A program made the translations under genes and the position numbers. The notes beneath the pieces were generated by a model. That model was not told the DNA's origin. It was given only the letters and a program-made list of their open reading frames with translations, and searched no databases. A DNA stretch of 64,000 nt, taken from contig DATNEW010000043.1 of the NCBI GenBank assembly GCA_035606695.1, forward strand, positions 124,001-188,000. The letters run 5' to 3'. Origin of the DNA: Gemmatimonadaceae bacterium. Lineage in GTDB: Bacteria; Gemmatimonadota; Gemmatimonadetes; Gemmatimonadales; Gemmatimonadaceae. Of the stretch, positions 46,329 to 55,955 are shown one piece after another (position 1 is the stretch's first letter; the number at the start of each line of letters is the position of its first letter).

Positions 46329-47033
46329 GTGCAATCACTCGCCCGTCGTTCGTTCGTCGAGGCACTCGGGACGTTCACGCTCGTCGCCGTTGGTCCGGGC
46401 GCGGCGATGGTGGCGGCGCGCACGCACGCGTTTGGGCCGGCTGGGATCGCGGCGGCGTTCGGGCTCGTCGTGACGTTGATCGTCGCATCGGCTGGACACT
46501 TGAGTGGCGCGCACGTGAATCCGGCCGTGACGATCGGCTTCTGGTCGGTTCGTCGATTTCGCGCGCGCGAAGTTCCGGCGTATCTCGTCGCGCAGTGTAT
46601 CGGCGCGGTCGCCGCATCGTTTCTGCTCGGCTGGCTATTGGGGCCCGTCGGAGACTTTGGCGTAACCGTTCCGGCGCTGCCGACCGCGCAGTCGTTCGTC
46701 GTCGAGATGGGATATTCGGGACTGCTGGCGTTCGTCATCATGGCGGTCGCGACCGATCCGCGATCGCCGGCGTCGATTGCGCCGTTTGCGATCGGTCTCA
46801 CCGTGGGCGCCGGTGCGTTGGTGACCGGGCCGCTGACGGGCGGCAGCTTCAATCCGGCGCGGTCGCTCGGCCCGGCGATGGCGTCGGGGATCTGGACCGC
46901 GCACTGGCTCTACTGGGCCGCGCCGATCCTCGGCATGATCGCGGGCATGCGCGTGTATGAGCTCGTGCGATCGGCGGATATGGGCCATGTGCCGACGGGA
47001 ACCGAGGGGCCGATTGACGAGCGAGCAACGTAA
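46329..47033 (+). CDS. MIP-family channel (aquaglyceroporin-like) in the arsenic operon
   Basis: A 234-residue channel with six transmembrane helices and two half-helices carrying the hallmark NPA boxes, GAHVNPAVT and GGSFNPARS. In ars operons of other bacteria, MIP channels (AqpS) let As(III) or methylarsenite leave the cell. No ArsB, Acr3 or ArsC is present here, so this channel is the only arsenic exit seen. GTG start, 3 bp after the phosphoesterase stop. Water or glycerol transport cannot be excluded. Confidence 0.88.
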   Translation: MQSLARRSFVEALGTFTLVAVGPGAAMVAARTHAFGPAGIAAAFGLVVTLIVASAGHLSGAHVNPAVTIGFWSVRRFRAREVPAYLVAQCIGAVAASFLLGWLLGPVGDFGVTVPALPTAQSFVVEMGYSGLLAFVIMAVATDPRSPASIAPFAIGLTVGAGALVTGPLTGGSFNPARSLGPAMASGIWTAHWLYWAAPILGMIAGMRVYELVRSADMGHVPTGTEGPIDERAT

Positions 47034-47138
47034 CTGACGCACGACGTTTCCGTCGCGATCGTGTATCGCTTGGACGGCGGGGAGGCGGGGGCTAACTTCG
47101 TTGGCGTTACGAATCGTGTCACGCCCCCAGGGAGTCCC

Positions 47139-47756
47139 ATGCTCGGCCGTCTTCTGCCACGCGACGACCAGTTCTTCGAACTCTTCGACCTGCTCGCGGC
47201 GCATCTCGCCACCACGGCGCAGCGCCTCGACACGCTGTTCGGCGACGTGCAGAACGTCAATACGTACGTGAAGGAGATCAAGGACATCGAGCACAAGGCC
47301 GACCTCCTCACGGCCACGGTCAATCAGCGCATCGACAAGAGCTTCATCACGCCGATCGACCGCGAGGACATTCACACGCTCGCGTCGCGGCTGGACGACG
47401 TGATCGATCTGCTCGACGGCACCGCGCGCCGCTTCGCGATGCTTCACATCACCGAGGTGCGGCCGCCGGCGAAGCACCTCACCAATGTGCTGTGCCGAGC
47501 GGCGGGGGAGATTCAGGCAGCGGTCGCCGGGATGCGCAAGCCGCGGCTCGTCAACGAGCATGTCGCGCTGATCAAGCATCTCGAGGAGGAAGGCGACGCG
47601 ATCTATCACGAGGCGGTCGGTGCGCTCTTCGCGGGTTCGCCGGATCCGCTCGACGTGATCAAGTGGAAGGAGATGTACGACACGCTCGAGCGGGCGATCG
47701 ACAGCTGCATGGGCGTCGCGCAGGTGCTGCAGAGCATCTCGCTCAAGAACGCGTGA
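47139..47756 (+). CDS. DUF47/PhoU-like phosphate transport regulator
   Basis: A 205-residue all-helical PhoU-like protein (DUF47). It has the pattern VKEIKDIEHKADLLTATVNQ with E-x-x-x-D metal-binding residues, and HLEEEGDAIYHEAV in the second bundle. DUF47 proteins pair with Pit transporters and modulate them. A GGGAG ribosome site precedes the ATG. The pit gene starts 28 bp downstream, a standard two-gene operon. Confidence 0.9.
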   Translation: MLGRLLPRDDQFFELFDLLAAHLATTAQRLDTLFGDVQNVNTYVKEIKDIEHKADLLTATVNQRIDKSFITPIDREDIHTLASRLDDVIDLLDGTARRFAMLHITEVRPPAKHLTNVLCRAAGEIQAAVAGMRKPRLVNEHVALIKHLEEEGDAIYHEAVGALFAGSPDPLDVIKWKEMYDTLERAIDSCMGVAQVLQSISLKNA

Positions 47757-47784
47757 TCCCGACTCCTCGCTCCGAGCGCCGCGC

Positions 47785-48822
47785 GTGATCGGTTACGTCC
47801 TCGCGATCATTCTGATCGCGTTTTGCTTCGACTTCTTCAACGGCTTTCACGATTCGGCGAACTCGATCGCCACGATCGTGGGTACGCGCGTGTTGAATCC
47901 ACTCGCGGCCGTGATCTGGGCCGCGATCTTCAATTTCGCCGCGGCGTTCACGAGCTCGCTCGCGGTGGCGAAAGCGATCGGCGGCGGGATGATCAATCAA
48001 CACGTCGTCACGCCGAACGTGATTCTCGCCGCGCTGCTCGGCGCGATCGCCTGGGATCTCATCACGTGGTGGTTTGGAATTCCCTCGAGCTCCTCGCACG
48101 CGCTGATCGGCGGATACGCCGGCGCGGCGATCGCGAAGGCGGGATTGATCGGCATCACGTGGGGAAAGCAGTGGGTCGAGACGCTGTCGTTCATCGTCGT
48201 CTCGCCGCTGATCGGCCTGGCGGCCGGGTTCACGCTGATGACGTCCGTGTATTGGATTTTCCAGCGTCTGCCGGCGCGGCGCGTGGACAAGTTGTTTCGT
48301 CCGGGCCAGCTCTTCAGCTCGGCGCTCTTGTCGTACTCGCACGGCAGCAATGATGCGCAGAAGACGATGGGCATCATCGTCGGACTGCTGGTATCGGTGA
48401 AGGACAAGTTCGCGATCCAGACGGGCTTCCTGCACCATCTCTACCTGGCGAACAACGACACGGTGCCGGATTGGGTCCGGCTAGGCGCGTACAGCGCGAT
48501 GGCGCTCGGGACGTTGTTCGGCGGCTGGCGCATCGTGCACACGATGGGGTCGCGCATCACGAAGCTGCGTCCGGTGGGCGGATTCTGCTCGGATACCGCG
48601 GGCGCGAGCGCCATTCTGTTGGCGACGCACTTTGGAATTCCGGTGAGCACCACGCACACGATTACGGGTTCGATCGTCGGCGTCGGCGCGACACAGCGGT
48701 TGTCGGCGGTGCGGTGGGGAATCGCCGGGCGGATCGTGTGGGCGTGGGTCCTGACGATTCCGGCGTCCGCGCTCATGGCGGCGGTGTTGTACTTCATTCT
48801 TTCGCACGTCGTGCCGCTCTAG
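47785..48822 (+). CDS. pit: Inorganic phosphate transporter, PiT family
   Basis: A 345-residue membrane protein with about ten transmembrane helices. It shows both PiT signatures: FFNGFHDSANSIATIVGTRV near the N-terminus and the inverted partner SYSHGSNDAQKTMGIIVGLL in the middle. It imports phosphate-metal complexes with protons or Na+ at low affinity. Arsenate can enter by this route, notable next to the ars operon. GTG start. Confidence 0.95.
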   Translation: MIGYVLAIILIAFCFDFFNGFHDSANSIATIVGTRVLNPLAAVIWAAIFNFAAAFTSSLAVAKAIGGGMINQHVVTPNVILAALLGAIAWDLITWWFGIPSSSSHALIGGYAGAAIAKAGLIGITWGKQWVETLSFIVVSPLIGLAAGFTLMTSVYWIFQRLPARRVDKLFRPGQLFSSALLSYSHGSNDAQKTMGIIVGLLVSVKDKFAIQTGFLHHLYLANNDTVPDWVRLGAYSAMALGTLFGGWRIVHTMGSRITKLRPVGGFCSDTAGASAILLATHFGIPVSTTHTITGSIVGVGATQRLSAVRWGIAGRIVWAWVLTIPASALMAAVLYFILSHVVPL

Positions 48823-48852
48823 CGTTTCCCTGGCGCGCGACGACTGGCCATC

Positions 48853-48874
48853 GCCGATATACTACGATATCGGC
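48853..48874. promoter_or_regulatory. Dyad upstream of the acetyltransferase gene
   Basis: GCCGATAT-ACTACG-ATATCGGC, perfect 8-bp arms, lies 14 bp before the ATG at 48889. It could be an operator or RNA hairpin in the leader. Confidence 0.45.
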
Positions 48875-48888
48875 AACCGGCGGGACGA

Positions 48889-49275
48889 ATGGAATCGAGC
48901 CAACACATTACGTTCGCGAACGCGGAGGATGCGTCGCGATATGAGGCGCGCGTCGCGGGACACGACGAGGTGGCCATGGTGGCCTACGAGCACCGCGGCG
49001 ACACGATCGTCTTCACGCACACCGCTGTCCCATCAACGTTAGAGGGGAAAGGCGTGGGCAGCGCGCTCGCGCATTACGTGTTGGAGGACGCGAAGCGGCA
49101 GGGGTTGCGCGTCGCGGTGAAGTGTCCGTTCATCACCGCGTATATCGGGCGGCATCCGGAGTATCGCGGGTTGATGTCGTCGGAGCCCAGTTTGGAGCGC
49201 GGCGACGACGCGGCTATCGATGAGGCGGTGGACGAAACGTTCCCGGCCAGCGATCCGCCGGCGTGGATGCCGTAA
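48889..49275 (+). CDS. YjdJ-type GNAT acetyltransferase
   Basis: A 128-residue protein. The core HTAVPSTLEGKGVGSALAHY and VLEDAKRQGLRVAVKCPFIT with YIGRHPEYRGL matches the small GNAT family of YjdJ/NATD1 proteins. The short acidic tail contains DEAVDETFPASDPPAW, a motif also found as a stand-alone peptide in other bacteria. Substrate unknown. Confidence 0.85.
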   Translation: MESSQHITFANAEDASRYEARVAGHDEVAMVAYEHRGDTIVFTHTAVPSTLEGKGVGSALAHYVLEDAKRQGLRVAVKCPFITAYIGRHPEYRGLMSSEPSLERGDDAAIDEAVDETFPASDPPAWMP

Positions 49276-49343
49276 CGGCGACCGCGACGCATGGCGTCGG
49301 TCAATCGTTGGCCCAGCTTCGAAAGCGGAGAGCAAGGCATCCA

Positions 49344-50276
49344 CTACTCGTGCACGCCGGCGAGGCGCTCGGCGAAGTCCGTGGCGGCGGTCGCGAACGT
49401 CGCGAACTGTCCGTTCAGCCAATCCGCACGTGCGCGAGCGAATGCGCCGCGGGCATCTGCCCTCGCACGCTCGGCCAGGGCGAGGAGCCCGTCGCGCGCG
49501 TCGGGAGCGTCCGTCGAGGCGAGTTCGAGTGCGCGGCGCAGTTCGTGAATCATGACGTGCGCGTCGTGCAACGCGCCCAATTCGTCTTGCAGTGATTTGA
49601 GCCTCGCGAGCAGTTCGGCGCCGGCGGCGACTGAGTCGACGGCAGGTTCGGTGAGATAGCGCAGCCGCTTCGCGTCGATCCGCGCCTCGTGCACTTCAGA
49701 TTCGTCGTGGACATTGTGAACGTTCGACAGCTCGTCGCCGAGGGCATCGACGTGCGGCGCGATACGAAGCGCGATCGCGCGGGCCAGCGTCACGCCCCCA
49801 TGCGGCGCTTCGAGCGGCTGCTCGAACACGGCGAGGCGTTCGACGAGCGAATGGCCGACCTTGTCGACAGACGCGAGCAGCGCGGTGTTCCCCTGTCCAT
49901 CAGCGAGGGGATGCCGCGCGATGAGATATTGCGCGAGCCAATCGGCGCCGCGCCGGCGCTTGACGCGAAATCCCTTCGCGGCACCGCCGAGCCAGGCGAG
50001 CTGCACCTCGATGTCACGCGCGGCGTTGGTCGCGTGCGCCAGGTCGCGCAGCCGGCGGCGATCCTTGCCTCGAACGGCATCTCCAAGCTCGTCGTCGAAC
50101 GCGCGCAACCAGCTGCGGAGCCGCCGAACCGCGACGCGAAAGTCATGCAGCGCGTCCGGATCGGTCGCCGTGGCGATTCGCACGGCAGCCCCGTGCGCGT
50201 CCTCGAGCAGGCCGAGGGCCACGAGGCGAATGCCCTGGGCGACTGGTGACGAGAGCGTAGCGAGGTCGACGCGCAT
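49344..50276 (-). CDS. CHAD domain protein
   Basis: A 310-residue helical protein with conserved histidines and basic residues of the CHAD domain: ALHDFRVAVRRLRSWLRAF, SEVHEARIDAKRLRYLTEPA and the closing ELGALHDAHV. CHAD domains bind polyphosphate and associate with polyphosphate granules. Its location beside pst, ppk and ppx supports a polyphosphate role. No catalytic CYTH domain is attached. Confidence 0.92.
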   Translation of the reverse strand: MRVDLATLSSPVAQGIRLVALGLLEDAHGAAVRIATATDPDALHDFRVAVRRLRSWLRAFDDELGDAVRGKDRRRLRDLAHATNAARDIEVQLAWLGGAAKGFRVKRRRGADWLAQYLIARHPLADGQGNTALLASVDKVGHSLVERLAVFEQPLEAPHGGVTLARAIALRIAPHVDALGDELSNVHNVHDESEVHEARIDAKRLRYLTEPAVDSVAAGAELLARLKSLQDELGALHDAHVMIHELRRALELASTDAPDARDGLLALAERARADARGAFARARADWLNGQFATFATAATDFAERLAGVHE

Positions 50277-50339
50277 GCAATGAGAATCTATCGCGACCTC
50301 ATGCGACGGTCCCCGCCACGATAGTGAACTTTGATCTGA

Positions 50340-51584
50340 TTAGAAGTTCGCCTGGAAGTGCAGGAAGAGACTCGATGCATCCGCCGGCGCGCGCAGGTTC
50401 GTGGCGGTCGATGTGGGGAAGCTGACTCCGTGTTGCTTCTGCCAATCGAGTGCGAACGTCAGCTTCTGATTGAGATCATACGATGCGCCGAGAATCCAGA
50501 AGTTGAGCGAGGGTGTGGTGCCGGCGTAATTCGCGGCGGTCGGACTCGTGTTCGGCGTGAAGTGGTCGAAGCGGGCGATCAGCTGCAGACCCGACTTCTG
50601 CGACGCGTCGAACAATTCGATGGGGCGGAAGACGACGAACCCGTCGAGCAGGCGGCCGGTGGAATCGTGTTCGACGCGGGGCGCAGCGATCGTATTGGCG
50701 TCCGTCTCGCTCGCGTCCTTACGGACGGCCCATTCGGCGCCGGCATTCACGCGACGTTCCTTCACGCCGACGAAGATGCCGTAGCGGTCGCGCTGCAGAC
50801 CGCCCGTGATCGCGCCGTTTGTGCCCGGTCCGACCTGACCCGCGCCGCCAGTCGCAAAGTTGCTCCCGACCCAACCTTTGTAGAACCAGGGCGAGATCGT
50901 GAACGACTTGACGATGGCGTTCATGTCCTTCTCGTTCCCGAGCGGCGTCAGCGAGAGGCGCAGGGCGAAATCTTTGAACCGGTCCTTCTCGAACGACGTG
51001 TATCCTGGGCCGTTCGTGATCGTGCCGTAGATCTCGCCCATGTGGTTGCCGAGCGTCGCGAGACCCGCGACGCCGCCGTCGGCCGACGAGAAGAAGCCTG
51101 AACGCTCGATGGCCGTCTGCTGCAAGTACCGCGGCCAGGAGCCTTCCTCATGATCGATCACGACAGTGTGCAGGATACCGATGCGTCCGAGGAGACTCGA
51201 GCCCGTCCCGAACTCGTTGCGCAGGCCCGTGTACTGGAGGTACGCGTATTTGATGCGCACTGCCCAGCCCTGGTAATAGGCGTTCTGTGCGGCATTCGTG
51301 TTTTGAAATACGTCCGTGGTGACGCGAATCGCGCCGTTGTCGCCCGCGGGCATGCGAAACGTCAAGTACGCGCGGTCGAGACTGAACTGATTCACATGTT
51401 GGCCGCCATTCTGCGCCTGGCCGAGCGAGTCGAGTCGGTAGTTGTAGCTGCCGAAGATGACGCCTGAAAAATCAAAGGCCGGGGTGACCACGGTCGGTGC
51501 GGCTGGTTGCTGCGCAAACCCCGTTGTTGGCGCGAGCGCGACGACGATGGCCGTCGCAAGGAGTCGCAAGGAGCGATAGGTCAT
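50340..51584 (-). CDS. Outer-membrane porin, probably phosphate-related
   Basis: A 414-residue barrel protein. The signal peptide is MTYRSLRLLATAIVVALAPT up to GFAQQ. The mature part has many amphipathic strands and ends SSLFLHFQANF with terminal Phe. It starts 53 bp downstream of pstS, in the same direction, so it is likely cotranscribed and may form the outer-membrane phosphate pore, functionally like OprP. I see no OprP-specific arginine ladder, so specificity is inference. Confidence 0.8.
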   Translation of the reverse strand: MTYRSLRLLATAIVVALAPTTGFAQQPAAPTVVTPAFDFSGVIFGSYNYRLDSLGQAQNGGQHVNQFSLDRAYLTFRMPAGDNGAIRVTTDVFQNTNAAQNAYYQGWAVRIKYAYLQYTGLRNEFGTGSSLLGRIGILHTVVIDHEEGSWPRYLQQTAIERSGFFSSADGGVAGLATLGNHMGEIYGTITNGPGYTSFEKDRFKDFALRLSLTPLGNEKDMNAIVKSFTISPWFYKGWVGSNFATGGAGQVGPGTNGAITGGLQRDRYGIFVGVKERRVNAGAEWAVRKDASETDANTIAAPRVEHDSTGRLLDGFVVFRPIELFDASQKSGLQLIARFDHFTPNTSPTAANYAGTTPSLNFWILGASYDLNQKLTFALDWQKQHGVSFPTSTATNLRAPADASSLFLHFQANF

Positions 51585-51637
51585 GAGTGTCTGGCGTGAG
51601 GGAAGGGAGTGGGGGATTCGCACTACTCTGAACTGCT

Positions 51638-52687
51638 CTACTTCGATGCGACGTTCTTCACCATGCCGAGGCGCTTGTCGAGCATCGCGACGATCGATTT
51701 CGGCAGCGGCGAATAATCGAGTCCCGGCGCGTCATTCTCGCCGTCGTGGATTGCCCACTTGATGAAGTCGATGAGCTTCTTGCCCTTGGCGGGATCGGCC
51801 TGCGTCTGGCTCACGAGCAGGTAGGTGAACGACGAGATCGGATACGCGGTCTTGCCCGGCGCATTGACGATCGAGACGCGGAAATCCGTGTTCGCCGGAA
51901 GCCTCGTGGCGATGCCCGCCGCCGCTTCGGTGACCGATTCGATCGAGGGCAGCACGAACGTGCCCGCGGAGTTCCTGATCGCGCCGTAGGGCAGTTTCTT
52001 CTGACGCGCGTACGCGAGCTCGATATAGCCGATCGCTCCCGGCACCTGCGCGACCTGACCCGCGACGCCGTCATTGCCCTTGCCGCCCAAACCGACGGGC
52101 CACTGGAGATCCTTGCCCCTGCCCGGGCCGGACTTCCACGCCGTGCTCACGTCGGTCAGATAATCAGAGAAGATGTACGTCGTGCCGCTGCCGTCCGAGC
52201 GATGCACGACGAGAATATCCTTATTCGGCAGCGTGACGCCTTTGTTGAGCGCGGCGATCTGCGAGTCGTTCCACTTGGTGATCTTGCCGAGGAAGATGTT
52301 GGCGATGAGATCGCCGGTGAAGTTCAGCGGCTTGCCGAGATTCGGCAGATTGTACGTGATGACGACCGCGCCGAGCACGGTCGGGATGTGATAGGCCGGC
52401 GTCTTGAGCTTCGAGATCTCTTCGTCGGTCATCGGCGCGTCGGAGGCGCCGAAATCGACTGTGCCTTCGGTGAACTGTTTGACGCCGCCGCCCGAGCCGA
52501 TCGGCTGATAGTTGATCTGTACGCCAGTCTTCGCCGCGTAGTCCTTGAACCACTTCGCGTAAAGCGGTGCCGGGAACGTGGCGCCGGCGCCGTTCAAATC
52601 CTGCGCGGAGAGCCGCGGGACAAACGCCAGCGCGGTGAGCGCAGCCAGTCCGACGTATCTCGCGTAACTCGAAACGCGTGCGATCAC
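51638..52687 (-). CDS. pstS: Phosphate-binding protein PstS, copy 1
   Basis: A 349-residue periplasmic binding protein. It starts with GTG (good AGGAG site 7 bases upstream), then a signal peptide ending PRLSAQ. It has the PstS motifs GAGATFPAPLYAKWFKDY, IGSGGGVKQFTEGTVDFGAS, VVHRSDGSGTTYIFSDYL and KGNDGVAGQV. It binds phosphate for the Pst ABC transporter. It diverges from a second pstS (52951) across 263 bp that contain phosphate-box-like repeats. Confidence 0.95.
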   Translation of the reverse strand: MIARVSSYARYVGLAALTALAFVPRLSAQDLNGAGATFPAPLYAKWFKDYAAKTGVQINYQPIGSGGGVKQFTEGTVDFGASDAPMTDEEISKLKTPAYHIPTVLGAVVITYNLPNLGKPLNFTGDLIANIFLGKITKWNDSQIAALNKGVTLPNKDILVVHRSDGSGTTYIFSDYLTDVSTAWKSGPGRGKDLQWPVGLGGKGNDGVAGQVAQVPGAIGYIELAYARQKKLPYGAIRNSAGTFVLPSIESVTEAAAGIATRLPANTDFRVSIVNAPGKTAYPISSFTYLLVSQTQADPAKGKKLIDFIKWAIHDGENDAPGLDYSPLPKSIVAMLDKRLGMVKNVASK

Positions 52688-52825
52688 GAGGTGCTCCTGT
52701 TGTCGTTGTGGGGGTTGGTAGTGCGCCTCAACCTCCATGCGACTCGTAAAGGAGCCATGGATCGTGTGTAACGCTTGCGTCACTGGCTGTGCCGAATGAG
52801 AACGGCCGGCCTCGAGCCGAGCTCC

Positions 52826-52853
52826 GTTACATGGCCGTTACATGACGTTACCT
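52826..52853. promoter_or_regulatory. Pho-box-like direct repeats between the two pstS genes
   Basis: GTTACAT (52826), GTTACAT (52837) and GTTACCT (52847) are spaced 11 and 10 bp apart, the layout of PhoB-binding 7-bp half-sites with 4-bp gaps. They lie between the divergent pstS genes and could serve both. Confidence 0.6.
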
Positions 52854-52950
52854 GGACGGTTGCACGATGCGGCGAGCGTTCGGCAAGGCTTTGACGGCGC
52901 ATTCCGCGCCTGTGCCGAGCAAAGAAAACCATCCGCTGCCGGAGTGATTC

Positions 52951-54045
52951 GTGAGACGTTGGCCGATCGTCGCGCTTGTTTGCGTTGCCTGGGCCTGTGG
53001 CTCGAACGCCGACAACACAAAGACAACGGGCGATAGCTCGAAGGTCGCGGCGTCGACCACGGGCGGCGCGTCGGGTGCGGACCTGAACGGTGCGGGTGCG
53101 ACCTTCCCGTACCCGATCTATGACAAGTGGTTCAAGGAATACTCATCGAAAGCGAACGTGAACATCAACTATCAGCCGATCGGCTCGGGTGGCGGTGTCA
53201 AGCAGCTGCAAGAGCAAACGGTTGATTTCGGCGCGTCCGACGCGCCGATGTCCGACGCCGAGCTGCAAGCGGCGAAAGGCGGACCGGTAGTTCATTTTCC
53301 GACGGTGATCGGCGCCGTCGCGATCGCGTACAATCTTCCGGGTGTGACGCAGCCGATCAGGCTCACCGGTCCGGTGCTCGCCGACATTTTTCTCGGCACG
53401 ATCAACAAGTGGAACGACACGCGCATCGCCGCGCTCAACGCCGGTGTGAGGCTGCCTGCCACTGACGTACTCGTCGCGCATCGCTCGGATGGCAGCGGCA
53501 CGACATTCATGTTCTCTGATTATCTGAGCACGGTGAGTCCGGCGTGGAAGACGGGTCCGGGAAAGGGCAAAGACCTGCAATGGCCCGTTGGTCTCGGCGG
53601 CAAAGGCAACGATGGAGTGGCGGGTGTCATCAAGCAGACCGCGGGCGGCGTGGGATACGTCGAGCTCGCGTACGCCAAGCAAAACAATCTTCCGACTGCA
53701 CTGCTGCAGAATGCGGCCGGCCAATTCGTGGCACCGTCAGTCGAAGGTGCGACAGCAGCGGCGGCGGGCGCCGCGGAGAAACTCGGCGCGAATACGGACT
53801 ATCGCATCTCGATCGTGAATGCGCCCGGCGCCCAGGCGTATCCGATCGCATCGATGACGTGGCTCCTCGTGTACAAGACCATGCCGAACGCGGCCAAGGC
53901 GAAGAAGCTCACCGATTTCATGAAGTGGATGTATTTGACGGGCGAGCAGGAGGTGTCGACGCTCTTCTACGCGCCGCTGCCGCCGTCGCTCGTATCGCGG
54001 TTGACGGCGCGCGTGGACTCGCTCGCCGCCGGAAGCCCGAAGTGA
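52951..54045 (+). CDS. pstS: Phosphate-binding lipoprotein PstS, copy 2
   Basis: A 364-residue PstS. The lipoprotein signal MRRWPIVALVCVAWACGSN is followed by a Ser/Thr-rich linker, then the same motifs as copy 1 (GAGATFPYPIYDKWFKEY, IGSGGGVKQLQEQTVDFGAS, HRSDGSGTTFMFSDYL). Copy 1 has an ordinary cleaved signal, so the two are a soluble and a tethered form. First gene of the pstSCABB-phoU operon; its stop overlaps pstC as GTGA. GTG start. Confidence 0.95.
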   Translation: MRRWPIVALVCVAWACGSNADNTKTTGDSSKVAASTTGGASGADLNGAGATFPYPIYDKWFKEYSSKANVNINYQPIGSGGGVKQLQEQTVDFGASDAPMSDAELQAAKGGPVVHFPTVIGAVAIAYNLPGVTQPIRLTGPVLADIFLGTINKWNDTRIAALNAGVRLPATDVLVAHRSDGSGTTFMFSDYLSTVSPAWKTGPGKGKDLQWPVGLGGKGNDGVAGVIKQTAGGVGYVELAYAKQNNLPTALLQNAAGQFVAPSVEGATAAAAGAAEKLGANTDYRISIVNAPGAQAYPIASMTWLLVYKTMPNAAKAKKLTDFMKWMYLTGEQEVSTLFYAPLPPSLVSRLTARVDSLAAGSPK

Positions 54046-55028
54046 CCTACGGCTCCGTCTCGCCGATCACGCCGCCGCCCAGCGCGGCGGTGCAGCCCAG
54101 GGTACGAATCGAGGGTTCGTCGACGGGCGATCGCGTCTATCGCGCCGTGACGACCGGAATGGCGCTCGTTGTACCGGTGCTGCTCGTGCTCATCGCATGG
54201 GTGGTGTTCAAGGCGGGTTGGCCCGCGCTTCGCGCGTTCGGTCTCGGCTTCTTCACCGACAGTGGATGGGACGCGGTCAATGGCCATTTCGGCGCGGCGC
54301 CTGCCGTCTTCGGAACGATCGTTTCCTCGCTTGTCGCGCTGATCATCGCGACGCCGCTTGCGGTCGGAGTGGCAATCTTTCTGTCCGAGTTTGCGCCGCG
54401 GTGGATTCGCCAACCGATCGCGTTCTTCGTGGATCTTCTCGCGGCGATTCCCAGCGTCGTCTACGGGCTGTGGGGCATTCTGGTGCTCGTGCCGGCGATT
54501 CGCGCGCACTTCATGCCCTTCGTGAAAGACACGCTGCATCTCGGCGACTTTCCGCTGTTCTCCGGTCCCGCGTACGGTCCGAGCATGTTCGCCGCCGGCG
54601 TGATCCTCGCCATCATGATTTTGCCATACATCTCCGCGGTGACGCGCGAGGTATTGATGGCGGTGCCGCGCTCGCAGCGCGAAGCCGCGCTCGCACTCGG
54701 TGCGACGCGATGGGAGATGATCTGGGATGCCGTGCTGCCGTATGCGCGCTCCGGCATCATCGGCGGGATCATTCTCGGGCTGGGGCGAGCGCTGGGTGAG
54801 ACGATGGCGGTGACGATGGTGATCGGCAATCGCCATGAGATCAGCGCATCCCTGTTTCAGCCGGGCTATACGATGGCCTCGCTCATCGCGAACGAGTTCA
54901 GCGAGGCGACGAGTGATTTGCACATGGCGTCGTTGATGGCGGTCGGTGCGGGGCTGTTCGTGATCACGGTGATCGTGAACGCGATCGCGCGCTGGCTCGT
55001 GTGGCGTACCGCGCGAGCCGGCGCATGA
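54042..55028 (+). CDS. pstC: Phosphate ABC transporter permease PstC
   Basis: A 328-residue inner-membrane permease. Six helices follow an N-terminal cytoplasmic stretch. The EAA loop for contact with PstB is [20 protein letters not shown]. The GTG start overlaps the pstS stop; a longer upstream frame overlaps pstS in another frame and is rejected. The stop overlaps pstA as ATGA. Confidence 0.94.
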   Translation: MTYGSVSPITPPPSAAVQPRVRIEGSSTGDRVYRAVTTGMALVVPVLLVLIAWVVFKAGWPALRAFGLGFFTDSGWDAVNGHFGAAPAVFGTIVSSLVALIIATPLAVGVAIFLSEFAPRWIRQPIAFFVDLLAAIPSVVYGLWGILVLVPAIRAHFMPFVKDTLHLGDFPLFSGPAYGPSMFAAGVILAIMILPYISAVTREVLMAVPRSQREAALALGATRWEMIWDAVLPYARSGIIGGIILGLGRALGETMAVTMVIGNRHEISASLFQPGYTMASLIANEFSEATSDLHMASLMAVGAGLFVITVIVNAIARWLVWRTARAGA

Positions 55029-55945
55029 CCGCGGCTGCCCTGCCGACGGGGCGACGCCCTGCGCGCTCGTACCGCGACATGCTCGCGGCGGGCACGGCGC
55101 GTACGCTGCGGCGCCGGCACTTCACGAGCCGTGTCATGATCGCGCTGACGTATGCTGCGGCGGCTGTGGCGATTCTTCCGCTCATTCTGATCGTGTGGCA
55201 TTTGATGCGGGAAGGTGCGTCGTCGGTGAACTGGGATTTCTTCACGAGGATTCCGGCTGCACCGGGCGACGCACACGGCGGAATGGCGAACGCGATCGTC
55301 GGCACCGGGATCATCGTGCTGCTCGCATCGGCGATTGGATTGCCGGTGGGGATTGGCGCCGGGTTGTATCTCGCGGAGCAGCGGAATGGAAAGTTGGCGA
55401 CGGTCGTTCGCTTTCTCTCCGACGTGTTGAACGGATTGCCGTCGATCGTGCTTGGCATCTTCGCCTGGGGCCTGCTCGTCAAACCGTTCAAGCATTTCTC
55501 CGCGTTAGCGGGTGGTATCGCCCTCGCGGGAATGATGATTCCGCTCGTGACGCGCACGACGGAAGAGATGATTCGGCTCGTGCCAGTGTCGATGCGCGAG
55601 GCGGCGCTGGCGTTGGGGTACACGCGCTGGCGTACGTCGCTCGCGGTGGTGTTGCGTACCGCGCTGCCGGGGATCGTCACCGGCGCGCTCGTGGCGGTGG
55701 CGCGCATCGCGGGCGAGACCGCACCACTGATTTTCACGGCGTTCGGCAATCAATTCTGGTCGCTGTCGCCGACGCAGCCGATCGCTGCGTTACCCATGCA
55801 GATCTACAACTATGCAATTTCTCCCTACGACGACTGGCACGCGCAAGCCTGGGCGGGGGCGCTCGTCCTCCTCGGTCTCGTCCTCGTCATCAGCCTCGCG
55901 GCCCGCTTCGCTACCCGTTCCCGCTTTGGACCCGGCGGCGACTGA
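55025..55945 (+). CDS. pstA: Phosphate ABC transporter permease PstA
   Basis: A 306-residue permease with six transmembrane helices and the EAA loop [20 protein letters not shown]. It has the family motif [20 protein letters not shown]. It partners PstC to form the phosphate channel. Coupled to pstC by an ATGA overlap. Confidence 0.94.
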   Translation: MTAAALPTGRRPARSYRDMLAAGTARTLRRRHFTSRVMIALTYAAAAVAILPLILIVWHLMREGASSVNWDFFTRIPAAPGDAHGGMANAIVGTGIIVLLASAIGLPVGIGAGLYLAEQRNGKLATVVRFLSDVLNGLPSIVLGIFAWGLLVKPFKHFSALAGGIALAGMMIPLVTRTTEEMIRLVPVSMREAALALGYTRWRTSLAVVLRTALPGIVTGALVAVARIAGETAPLIFTAFGNQFWSLSPTQPIAALPMQIYNYAISPYDDWHAQAWAGALVLLGLVLVISLAARFATRSRFGPGGD

Positions 55946-55955
55946 GCCGGCGCAG

